64,000 nt of DNA, taken from assembly GCA_026002935.1 (NCBI GenBank), contig BPGH01000001.1:2454501-2518500 (forward strand). The letters run 5' to 3'. The position numbers were made by a program, and so were the translations under genes. Within the stretch, counting starts at the first letter, position 1. Every line of letters starts with the position of its first letter. Below the pieces are notes generated by a model. The model made no database searches and was not told the origin of the DNA. It saw only the letters and a list, made by a program, of their open reading frames with translations. This document shows positions 28,573-37,948 of the stretch, in pieces. Source of the stretch: Acidimicrobiia bacterium (GTDB taxonomy: Bacteria; Actinomycetota; Acidimicrobiia; IMCC26256; PALSA-610).

Positions 28573-29895
28573 CTACGGCGGCGGCGCCGGCGCACCGGCC
28601 GGCCCGGGCGCACCCGCCGCCGCGAGGCGGGTCGCCAGCCACGGGCCCAGCTCGGCGCGCGCGACCTCCACCTGCTCGCCGCTGCGCAGGTCCTTCACGG
28701 CGAGCGCCCCCGACGCGAGCTCGCGCTCGCCGACCACGACCGCGAACCGCGCCCCGGAGCGGTCGGCGGCGCCGAACTGCTTGCGCGGCGCCCGGGCGCC
28801 GTACGAGCGGTCGGCGGCGAGCCCGCGCTCGCGCAGCTCGTGGAGCAGCCGCGTCACCTCGTGCGTCCCGGCCAGGTCGACCACGAACACGTCGACCCGC
28901 GCCGCCGCGCGCGGGCAGCACGCCCTCGGCGTCGCACGCCAGCAGGAGGCGCTCGACCCCGCAACCGAAGCCGATGCCGGGCGTCGGCGGCCCGCCCATC
29001 TCCTCGGCGAGGCCGTCGTAGCGGCCCGCCGCCGCCGACGGCGTTCTGCGCGGCGTCGAGCGCGCCGCTCGCGAACTCGAAGACCGTCGACGTGTAGTAG
29101 TCGAACCCGCGCACGAGCCGCGGCGCGATCTCGAACGGGATCCCCAGGTCCGCCAGCCCCCGCCGGACCCGCTCGAAGTGCCCGGCCGACGCGTCGGAGA
29201 GGAAGTCGGCCAGGCGCGGGGCGGCCTCGATCGCCTCCTGCCAGTCCGGGCCGCTTCGAGTCCAGGATGCGCAGGGGGTTCGCGAGCGCGCGGCCGATCT
29301 CGGCGCCCAGCAGCTCCTCGTGCGTCCCGCCAGTGGGCCGTGAGCACCTCGCGGTAGCGCTCCCGGCTCTCCGCGTCCCCCATCGAGTTCACCAGCAGCC
29401 GGACGTCGCGCAGGCCCAGGTCCCGGTAGAAGCCGTCGAGCAGCGCGATCACCTCGACGTCGACGTCGGGGTCGTCGACCCCCAGCACCTCGGCGCCGAG
29501 CTGCCAGTGCTGGCGGTAGCGGCCCGCCTGCGGCCGCTCGGCGCGGAAGTTCGGGGCGACGTACCACACCTTCCACGGCACCGGGCGGGCGGTGCTCGAC
29601 GAACGCCCGCACGACCGACGCCGTGCCCTCCGGGCGCAACGCCAGGTGCCGGCCGCCCCGGTCGAAGAACTCGTACATCTCCTTGGTCACGACGTCGGTC
29701 GTCTCACCGACGCGCGCGAACACCTCGTAGTGCTCGACGATCGGGCGTGACCACGAGCCCGTAGCCGAACCGGGCCGCGCGCCCGGCGAAGCGCGCGACG
29801 AGCTCCGACCACCGCTGCGACGCCGGGGGGAGCACGTCGAGCATCCCCTTCGGCGCGCGGAAGACGTCGCGGCCCGCGACCCGCGCGATCGGCAC
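28573..29895 (-). CDS. hisS: Histidyl-tRNA synthetase, broken by many frame changes
   Basis: GTG 29895 gives [20 protein letters not shown] and [15 protein letters not shown]. Later frames supply the class II motifs: [40 protein letters not shown] (motif 2), [15 protein letters not shown], histidine motif ...[16 protein letters not shown], and the C-terminal anticodon-binding domain [20 protein letters not shown] to the TAG at 28573. At least six changes are needed (near 29750, 29585, 29330, 29265, 29040, 28910). The restored length of about 440 residues is normal. I infer an intact essential gene with poor base calls. Confidence 0.85.
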
Positions 29896-29938
29896 CCACG
29901 GGGCGATGCTACCGACCCGCCCCCGGCAACGGCGGCGC

Positions 29939-31632
29939 TCAGGTGTGCGAGGCCGGCGTCTTCACCTCGGCCCAGGTCGCGACGCGCCACGCGGCCGAGA
30001 CCGGGTCGAGGAACTTCGGCGGCGACAGGTACTGGAGCCGCTGGTCGTAGGTGTAGTCCTTCGCGTACCCGGTCACCACGCTGCCGCCCGACGTCGTGCC
30101 CACGGGGCCGCGGTAGCGCTGCGCGATCGCGCCGAGGACCTCGAGCTCGGTCATCGCCGAGCCCGCCGCGTACTGCTGGACCCAGAAGGAGTGGTTCACC
30201 GACAGGATCGCGGCGTTGAGCGTCGCGGTCGTGTTGCGCGAGGACTTGTTGGACTCGCCCGAGAACAGCGATCCGCTCGGCAGCGAGAAGTTCAGGTTGC
30301 AGCTCGAGCTGCTGCTCGAGCAGCTCACCGGGTGGTACATCTCCACGTAGTTGTTGGCGATGAGCCCGAGCAGGTCGTCGCCCGCGACACCGTCCTCGTA
30401 GGTGGTGTCCCACGTGACGACGATGTTGTTCTCGGCGGCGATCGTGAGCTGCCCGTCGAGCGTGCCCTCGACGAACACGTCGCCGTTGCGGCAGCCGTAC
30501 GTGTTGATGTCGTTCGTGATCGGGAACCCGAGCGGGTGGGCGCGCCCGTTCACGCTGTACGGGCAGCCGCTGGTGTAGTTGGGGTCGCCGGCGACCGACG
30601 GCACGTTCTGCACGTAGATGACGCCGTTGCTCGGCAGCGCGCCGTTGCCGTTCGTCGGGCACGAGTTGTTCGTCTGCTTCGAGAACGGGCTGCGCACGTC
30701 CATCGTGCCGTTGGCACGCAGCCGGATGCGGGTCGGGCCGGTGTAGAGGCATCCCCCGAGGCCCGCGTCCGTCTCCGCCTTGATGACCGAGTTGCTCGGC
30801 GGCATGGTCAGCGGCGGTTGCTCGGCCGGGTCGCCCGGGTTCGCGAAGTCGGGGTCGTTGCCCGAGCAGCCCGTGTTCACGCGGTAGCGCAGGCCGCTCT
30901 CGCCCGACCAGCTCGTGGACGTGTCGCCGTTGAAGTTCGGGCTGCCGCACACGAGGATCGCGTCGTTGCTGTGGAGCGGCCCGTTGACGTTGTCGGCCGT
31001 GATGAAGTTGATGTCGGTGCAGTACGCGCCGCCCGAATCCGAGTCGCCCGGGTAGTCGCTGCGGCCGTTCACGTCCCGGCGCGCCCCGAAGGCGAACCGT
31101 AGTAGTAGCGCGCGCAGCGCGTCTGCGCGACCGACGCGCTGAACGGCGTCCCCGTGTACATCGCGGGGTCGCGCGTCTCGTAGTCGGTGAAGTACAGGTA
31201 GTCGATGAAGCTCCGGCGGCGCAGCGAGGCCGACACCGTCCGGGTCGTGTCGCGGACCCGGCCGGTCGAGGTGATCCGCAGCCGGCCGTTGGAGCTGAGC
31301 GAGCTCGTGTCGACGTCGTAGCGGAACTCGGCCTCGGTGCCCCCGCCGGCCACCGGGACGAACTCCTGGAAGGCGAGGTTCCCGTCGGGCGGCGGGTTGG
31401 TCGCGCTGTACTGCCAGTAGTTCGCGTTCTCGTTGAGGCGCAGCAGGTAGTCGTCGATGCCCGCCTCGGCGGCGGCGAGCGCCGCGTTCCAGTCCTGGTC
31501 GCGGCGCGAGAGGTTCTGCGAGCCCTCGGCGTACGCCACGATCGCCGTCGCGAGCAACGCGAGGATCGTCGTCGCGATCACGACGGTGATCAGCGCGAGG
31601 CCGCGTTCGTCCCTCCGGGGTCGTGTGCTCAT
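29939..31632 (-). CDS. PilX/GspK-like minor pilin or pilus assembly protein (one frame change)
   Basis: ATG 31632 overlaps the stop of the preceding prepilin gene. The N-terminus [20 protein letters not shown] is a prepilin peptidase site followed by a hydrophobic helix, but position +5 is Thr, not Glu, as in GspK-type initiating pilins. The frame changes near 31080, after ARYYYG, and the continuation (ORF from 31072) gives a long Asn/Ser/Gly-rich, cysteine-bearing passenger ([27 protein letters not shown]) ending [19 protein letters not shown]...TPASHT. The whole is about 560 residues, far larger than usual minor pilins. Probably a surface-exposed tip component. Confidence 0.75.
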
Positions 31633-32295
31633 CCTGCCACCGCGTTGTAGTCGAGGTTCGGGAGCCGGACCTGGTTCACCACCGTCGTCACGTTGTCGTT
31701 GAACGCGGACGTGCGCCGCACCTCGAGCGTGATCCGCACCGACTTGACCGCGAGGCGGTCGGATGCGCTCACCGAGCGGGGTGTACTCGCCAGGACGTTG
31801 CCGTCGTCGTCGAGGTACTCGAAGATCGGCGTGTCGACGTCGTTGGCGACGAACCGGCCCACGTACCGGACGCGCGCCGTCCCCGTGTAGGTGTAGTCGG
31901 GCGCGACGCTGCCCGCGTCCGCGTCCCAGACCTCCTCGATGAGCTGGTTCTGGCCGTCGACGCGGATGCGCACCTTCTTCGGCGCGTCGGTCGTGTCGAG
32001 GTTCGCGTAGAAGATCGCCTCGCGGTCGTCGGCGAGGACGAACGGCGACGTGCCGGCCTCGAGCCGCACCGCGGTGCGGATGTCCTTCGCCGTCACCGCC
32101 ACGAGGTTGCGGGCCTCCTCGAGGTTGCGCAGGCGCTCGCCCGTCCCGGTGACCGTGTCGCTCGACACGAAGATGCCCGAGTAGATCGGTCGCGAGGACC
32201 AGCGACAGCAGCGCCATCGACACGATCACCTCGGGCAGGGAGACGCCCCGCTCGTCCCGGCGGGTCGCCGCCACGGCCCGGCGCGGGCGCCTCAC
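31629..32295 (-). CDS. Type IV prepilin-like protein (one frame change)
   Basis: GTG 32295 overlaps the stop of the gene before it (GTGA). The signal is RRDERG/VSLPEVIVSMALLSLVLA: basic leader, Gly before the cut, Glu at +5 and a hydrophobic helix, a class III prepilin signal. One surplus G near 32188 breaks the frame. Thereafter VSSDTVTGTGERLRNLEEAR continues to a beta-rich pilin-like head ending at 31629. The restored size is about 220 residues. It is the middle gene of three prepilin-like genes and is coupled to the third by ATGA. Confidence 0.75.
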
Positions 32296-33614
32296 GGGGC
32301 CACCCCCGCCGTCACGGCCACCGGCCCCGGGGTCCGCGGGTCGAGCACCGCGTCGGGCCAGGCCCCGGCCGGCACCCGCCCGTCGACCTGCACCTCCCAC
32401 GTGCCGTACGGGAGCGACGCCCGGACGTGCCCGGTCGCGTCGGTCGTGCCGACGACGTGCTCCTCCCCGCTGCAGGCGTCGTCGGCGCCGTGGACGACCC
32501 GGACCGTCGCGCCCGCCACCGGCAGCGACAGCGAGTCGAGCACGACGACGTCGAGCGCCCGCAGCGGCACGCTCACCGAGGTCGTCGACCCGCTCTGGAC
32601 CGCGAACACCGGCTCGCGGGTCGCGCCCGGCCAGTAGGGGCCGAGCACGACCGGGTTGCCGCCCCCGTCGAGCTCCGACGATCTGGCCCTCGGGATCGGC
32701 GTCCGCGCAGCCGCCGGCCCAGGCCTGGTAGCCGTCGAGGAAGGGGAACAGGTCGCCGATCGTGCGGGTCGGTCCCGGTGCCCGTGAAGTTCTTGCGTGC
32801 CGTTCGGGACGAGCTGCGGGTTCGCGACCGTCACCGAGAGGTCGGCCGGGATCGGCGCGCCCGCCTCGCCCACGAGCGTCACCGCGAGGGTCGCCGCCCG
32901 GTCGTAGTCGAACTGGACCGACGAGACGTTGCCGATGGTCACGCCGACCGTCTGCGACGGCGTCGCGTTGGACTGGCGGTCGACCCAGCCCGGCGTGCCC
33001 AGCGCGACCGTGTAGGTGCCCTCGGGCAGGAAGGCGAAGAACGCGCAGCCGTCGGAGTTGGTCGTGAGCGTCGAGCTCGACGGGCCCGAGAGCTGCACCG
33101 GCACGTTGAACACCGGCGAGGCGTCGGCGTCGAGCACCTTCACGCCGACGTGCCCGGTGTCGGGGTCGTAGGAGCCGACGGGCGGGGTGAGGGTCGTGTC
33201 GGACACGACCGGCTGCACGCCCCGCATGTTCGGCCACTCGACCCGCACCCGGACGCGCAGCACCTCGGGGGTGTCGCCGCTGCCGTCGCAGGGGCCGCTC
33301 GTCGCGTCGCGGGCGACCCAGGTGGTCTCGCGGTGGATCGTGTAGGTGATCCCCTCGACGTCCTGCGTCTTGGTCCCGGGGACGATCGTCGCGAACTCCG
33401 CGGAGCGGATGGCGTCCATCTCCTGGGCGGCGAGGTTCGCGGCGACGGTCCGGTGGCGGTTGGTGCGCGTGAGCGCGAGGCCGCTGCCGATGGTGAGCGC
33501 GAGGCCCAGCATCACGACGCCGAAGATCGTGATCGCGACGACGAGCTCGATCAGCGAGAACCCGCCCTCGCGCCGCGCGGCGGCCCGGGTCCGGTCCACG
33601 ACCCAACGCGCCAT
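32292..33614 (-). CDS. Large prepilin-like protein with carboxypeptidase-regulatory-like (Ig-type) repeats
   Basis: ATG 33614. Signal REGG/FSLIELVVAITIFGVVMLGL: Phe at +1 and Glu at +5, the classic type IV pilin pattern. After a pilin-like stem, the C-terminal two thirds contain at least two beta-sandwich modules of the carboxypeptidase regulatory type (VGVKVLDADASPVFNVPVQL...DGCAFFAFLPEGTYTVAL, and VVVLDSLSLPVAGATVRVV...TTDATGHVRASLPYGTWEVQV). Three small frame changes near 32790, 32760 and 32685 partly compensate each other. About 440 residues. First gene of the pilin operon. Such modules could give the pilus an adhesive role. Confidence 0.75.
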   Translation of the reverse strand: MARWVVDRTRAAARREGGFSLIELVVAITIFGVVMLGLALTIGSGLALTRTNRHRTVAANLAAQEMDAIRSAEFATIVPGTKTQDVEGITYTIHRETTWVARDATSGPCDGSGDTPEVLRVRVRVEWPNMRGVQPVVSDTTLTPPVGSYDPDTGHVGVKVLDADASPVFNVPVQLSGPSSSTLTTNSDGCAFFAFLPEGTYTVALGTPGWVDRQSNATPSQTVGVTIGNVSSVQFDYDRAATLAVTLVGEAGAPIPADLSVTVANPQLVPNGTQELHGHRDRPARSATCSPSSTATRPGPAAARTPIPRARSSELDGGGNPVVLGPYWPGATREPVFAVQSGSTTSVSVPLRALDVVVLDSLSLPVAGATVRVVHGADDACSGEEHVVGTTDATGHVRASLPYGTWEVQVDGRVPAGAWPDAVLDPRTPGPVAVTAGVAP

Positions 33615-33628
33615 ACCCCTGCGGACCC

Positions 33629-33662
33629 CCTCACGGCACGGCGAACGCCGCCCTGCGTGAGG
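33629..33662 (-). promoter_or_regulatory. Leader hairpin before the pilin operon
   Basis: Perfect 7-base arms CCTCACG (33629-33635) and CGTGAGG (33656-33662) enclose a smaller GGCG/CGCC stem, just upstream of the AGGGG ribosome site of the first prepilin gene. It could be an mRNA leader structure. It does not match the cyclic di-GMP riboswitch core that I know. Confidence 0.35.
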
Positions 33663-33751
33663 TTCTCTCGGCAGGCGGGCCCCGTTCCTTGAGGCCGCGG
33701 CCACGCAACGTCACCGGCGCCGGCCGCCGGGCGGATCCGCGCCGGCGCGAT

Positions 33752-33769
33752 CGGCCCCGGTCGGGGCCG
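33752..33769 (-). terminator. Terminator-like hairpin after rel
   Basis: CGGCCCC-GGTC-GGGGCCG is a 7-base GC stem with a 4-base loop, 14 bases past the rel stop. There is no T-run. Its position between rel and the pilin operon suggests that they are separate transcripts. Confidence 0.4.
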
Positions 33770-33782
33770 GGCCGGCCCCCCG

Positions 33783-35995
33783 TCAGCGGGGATCGCCTGC
33801 CCGGCCCCCGGGCAGCACCCGGGTGGCGTCGTAGACCGAGCCGACCCGCTTCACCGCCGACAGGATCGAGTCGAGGTGGCCGGGGTCGGCCAGCTCGAAC
33901 TCGAAGCGGAACCGGGCGATCCGGTCGGGCTGCGTGTGCGACGAGCACGACAGGATGTTGACGTGGTGGTCGGAGAGCACCTCCGCCACGTCCCGCAGCA
34001 GCTTGGAGCGGTCGAGCGCCTCGATCTCGATCGCCACGACGTACGCGCCGGGCGCGTCGTGGTCCCACTCCACGTCGATGACGCGGTCGGACTGGCTGCG
34101 CAGGCGCGAGCGCGTTCGCGCAGTCGGTGCGGTGCACCGACACGCCGCGGCCGCGCGTCACGAACCCGAGGATCTCGTCGCCGGGGACCGGGGTGCAGCA
34201 CCGCGACAGCCGCACCATCACGTCGTCGAGCCCCTCCACGTGCACCCCGACGCCCTGGTTGCGGCGCTTGCGCGCCCGGGGCGGCCGCCGCACCGTGACG
34301 GGGAGCTGCTCCTCCCCGCCGCGCAGCTCCCGCTGCACGCGCTGCACCACCGCCTTCGCCGAGACGTGCCCCTCCCCGATCGCGGCGTGGAGCGCGTCGA
34401 GGTCGGCGTAGTTGAGCCCCTCGGCGACCTTCGCGATCACCGCCGACGACGCCAGCTTCTGCACCGGGAGGCCCTCGCGCCGCAGCGCCTTCGTCAGCTC
34501 CTCCCGGCCGGCGTCGATCGCGTCGTCCCGCCGCTCGCGCGAGAACCACTGCCGGATCTTCGAGCGCGCCCGGGACGTCTGGACGAACTGGAGCCAGTCC
34601 CGGCTCGGCCCGCGCCCTCGACCTTGCGAGGTGAAGATCTCGCACGTGTCGCCCGTGTGCAGCGCCGAGTCGAGGGGCACCAGCCGCCCGTTGACGCGCG
34701 CGCCGATGCAGCGGTGCCCGACCTCGGTGTGGATCGCGTAGGCGAAGTCGACCGGCGTCGCGCCCGCCGGCAGGGTCGACGGCCCGCCCCTTCGGCGTGA
34801 AGACGAAGACCTCGTCCTGGCTCGAGGTCGACTTCAGGGTGGCCAGGAACTCGGCCGGGTCGTTCGTCTCCTGTTGCGTGTCGACCAGCCGGCGCAGCCA
34901 CACGAGGTCCTCGGCGGGGTTGCTCCCCTCCTTGTACCCCCAGTGCGCGGCGACGCCGAACTCGGCCCGCTGGTGCATCTCCTCGGTGCGGATCTGGAAC
35001 TCGACCGGCTTGCCCTGCGGACCGATCACCGTCGTGTGCAACGACTGGTAGAGGTTGAACTTGGGCATCGCCACGTAGTCCTTGAACCGCCCCTGCACCG
35101 GGCCGCCAGTCGCGTGGATCGAGCCGAGCGCGCCGTAGCAGTCCTTGACGGAGTCGACGATCACGCGCACGCCGACGAGGTCGTTGATCTCGTCGAACTC
35201 CTTGCCCTTCACCACCATCTTCTCGTAGATGGAGTAGAGGTGCTTCGGCCGGCCGGTGACCTTCGCCGGGATGTGGAGCTCGGCCAGGCGGGCCGACACC
35301 TCGTCGATCACCTGCGCGGAGGTCGATCTCGCGCTCGGGGCGCGGCTCGAGCACCATCTGCTCGATCTCCGCGTAGCGCTTCGGGTGCAGGACGGCGAAC
35401 GCGAGGTCCTCGAGCTGCTGCTTGATCTCCTGCATCCCGAGGCGGTGCGCCAGCGGCGCGTAGATGTCGAGCGTCTCCTCGGCGATGCGCCGCTGCTTCT
35501 CGCTGCGGCATCGACCCGATCGTCCGCATGTTGTGGAGCCGGTCGGCCAGCTTGATGTAGAGGACGCGCGTGTCGTTCGGCCATGGCCACGAGCATCTTG
35601 CGGATGGTCGCGGCCTGCTGCGCCTCGCGGGAGTCGAAGTGGAGCCGGTCGAGCTTGGTGACGCCGTCGACGAGGCGGCGACCTCCGGCCCGAACTCGGC
35701 GAGGTCGTCGAGCGTGAGCGGGCGTGTCCTCGACCGCGTCGTGCAGCAGCGCCGCGGCCAGGGTCGCGGCGTCGAGGCCGATCTCGGCGAGGATCATCGC
35801 CACGCCGAGCGGGTGGGTGATGTAGGGGTCGCCGGACCGCCGCACCTGGCCGCGGTGGGCGTCGCGCGCGACCTCGTAGGCGCGCTCCACGAGCGCGGTG
35901 TCGGCCTTGGGGCGGACGGTGCGGACGGTGTCGAGGAGCGGCACCAGGGCGGCGTCGACCTGCGGGCGGTGGCGGCGCGGCAGGACGGTCTTCAC
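33783..35995 (-). CDS. relA: Bifunctional (p)ppGpp synthetase/hydrolase Rel, many frame changes
   Basis: GTG 35995. The N-terminal hydrolase domain has HTPLGVA-type text ([15 protein letters not shown]) and the intact metal motif LLHDAVEDT. Synthetase text follows: [55 protein letters not shown]. Then come the TGS domain (VFVFTPKG), the zinc/helical region and the C-terminal ACT domain ending [14 protein letters not shown]. Frames change near 35728, 35685, 35580, 35510, 35325, 34795, 34628 and 34100. The restored length, about 735 residues, is normal for long Rel proteins, so it probably makes and degrades the stringent-response alarmone. The apt-rel neighbourhood is conserved in actinobacteria. 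Confidence 0.9.
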
Positions 35996-36005
35996 GGGGC
36001 GCTCC

Positions 36006-36526
36006 TCACTCGTAGCTCGCGACCGCGTGAACGCGGCGGTCGCCCAGCTTCTTCCGCCCGCCGAGGAACCCGAGCTCGATGGCGAACGCCAGGCCGACGA
36101 CCCGCCCGCCGAGGCGCTCCACCAGGTGGGCGGCGGCCGCCGCGGTGCCGCCGGTCGCCAGCACGTCGTCGACGATCAGGACCCGCTCCCCCGCGTGCAC
36201 GGCGTCGCGGTGGATCTCGAGCAGGTCGGTGCCGTACTCGAGCTCGTACTCCTGCGACTCGATGTCCCACGGCAGCTTGCCGGCTTGCGCACCGGGACGA
36301 AGCCGGCCCGGTGCCGGTAGGCGACGGGGGCCGCGAAGACGAACCCGCGGGCCTCCACCCCGAGCACCTTGTCGATCTCGAGGGAGTCGAACGGCTCGGC
36401 CAGCTCGTCGACCGACCGGGCGAAGGCGTCCGGGTCGGCGAGCAGCGGCGTGATGTCCTTGAACACGACCCCGGGGCTGGGGTGGTCGGGGATGTCCCGG
36501 ACGTGCGCCTTGAGCCACTCGCCCAT
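36006..36526 (-). CDS. apt: Adenine phosphoribosyltransferase (one frame change)
   Basis: ATG 36526 gives [20 protein letters not shown], typical of Apt (purine salvage: adenine plus PRPP to AMP). After a missing G near 36285 (restoring [11 protein letters not shown]) come the PRPP-binding loop [20 protein letters not shown] and the C-terminal end. About 173 residues, normal. It stops 10 bases before rel. GTP/ATP pools tie purine salvage to the alarmone enzyme downstream, a known gene neighbourhood. Confidence 0.9.
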
Positions 36527-36548
36527 GGCGCAATGGTAGTTGCCGGGT

Positions 36549-37948
36549 TCAGCGCCGCTTCCGACCCCGCTGGCGCCGCGGGCGCGGCCGCACCGTGCGA
36601 CCGACCGCCGGCGGGCCGGGCACCCCCTCCGCGACGGCCGCGACGCGCGGCTCGTGCGGGTCGGCGACGACGGGCACGCCGGTGGCGGCCGACGCCGCGG
36701 CGAGGGTCGCCCGCCGCTGCCGGTCGGCGAGCGCCCGGTACTGGGGCTCGCGCCCCTTCCACCACGCGAGCAGCGGCGCGGCGACGAACAGCGACGAGTA
36801 CGACCCGATGAACAGGCCCGCCGCGAGCGCGATCGCGAACTCCTCGAGCGCCGTGGCACCCATGATCAGCGAGCCGACCACGAGCAGCGACACGACGGGC
36901 AGCAGCGCGACGAGCGTCGTCGACAGCGACCGCATGAGCACGGCGTTGAGGGACCGGTTGACCATCTCACCGTAGGTGGAGCGCCCGTCGCCGTGAGCGT
37001 CCGCTCGTTCTCGGCGACCTTGTCGAACACGACGACGGTGTCGTACAGCGAGAAGCCGAGGATGGTCAGGAACGCCGTGACCGTCGCGGGCGTCACCTCG
37101 AACTGGAACAGCGCGTACAGGCCGGCCGTCACGACGATGTCGTGGAGCACCGCGAGGATCGCGGCCGCCGCCATCTTCCACTCGAAGCGGAACGACAGGT
37201 AGATCGCGAGCAGCACGAAGAAGATGACCATCGCCTGCGCCGCCTTGCGGGTGACGGTCTCACCCCAGGTGGGCCCGACGGTGCTGACGCTCACCGAGGC
37301 CGAGGACACGCCGGCGTACCCGGCCAGGGCGTCCGCGACCTGCTGGAGCGGGCTCGCCGGCAGCTCCTCGACCGTCACGGTGACCTCACGGCCGTCGATC
37401 GCGACCTCCGGCCCGCGGAGCCCCGCGTCCGCCAGCACGCCCGCGACGGCCTCCTCGGTGGGCTCGGCGTCCTCCGCCGCGGTGAACGTGAACGTGCCAC
37501 CGCCGCCCTCGGCGGGCGCGAACTGCACGCCCGCCGCTTCGATCCCGGCGAGCGCGGCGAGCCCCGCCTGCGCGCGTCGCGTCGGGTCCTCGACCACCTC
37601 GGCCTGCACGCGCACGCTCTGGCCGCCGGCGCCGGTCAACACGGAGATCTTGGAGTCCGCGAACCCGAGCGGCTCCAGCAGCTCCCGCACCTCCGCGACG
37701 CTCGCGTCACGGTCCCCCTGCATCTCGACGACCCACGCGGTGCCGCCCTCGAACTCGATCGAGAGGTTGAGCCCGCGGACGGCGAGCGCGACGACGCTCA
37801 CGAGCAGCAGCGTGCCCGACAGGACCGCCCACCGGCGCGAGTGCGCGACGAACTGGAAGTTCGTGCGCTCGTGGTAGAGGTCGGAGAGGCGGTGCCGGCG
37901 CGTGACGCCCGGGATCCCCTCGTCGGCCGGGGGGCGGGTCACCGTCAC
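36549..37948 (-). CDS. secF: Protein translocase subunit SecF (one frame change)
   Basis: GTG 37948 overlaps the secD stop. Six-helix RND-type export factor: N-terminal helix, the periplasmic FEGGTAWVVEM domain, then helices with FRFEWKMAAAAILAVLHDIVVTAG and FLTILGFSLYDTVVVFDKVAENERT, the SecF hallmark. A base is missing near 36990, after which STYGEMVNRSLNAVLMRSL continues to the last helices and a basic tail. With SecD and YajC it uses the proton gradient to pull exported proteins through SecYEG. About 466 residues; the periplasmic domain is longer than in E. coli. Confidence 0.9.

Noticed and set aside
26783..29581. A 932-codon frame seeming to fuse parts of hisS, rarA and DUF948
   Set aside because: It is a patchwork of three genes joined only because frame changes place their pieces in the same register.
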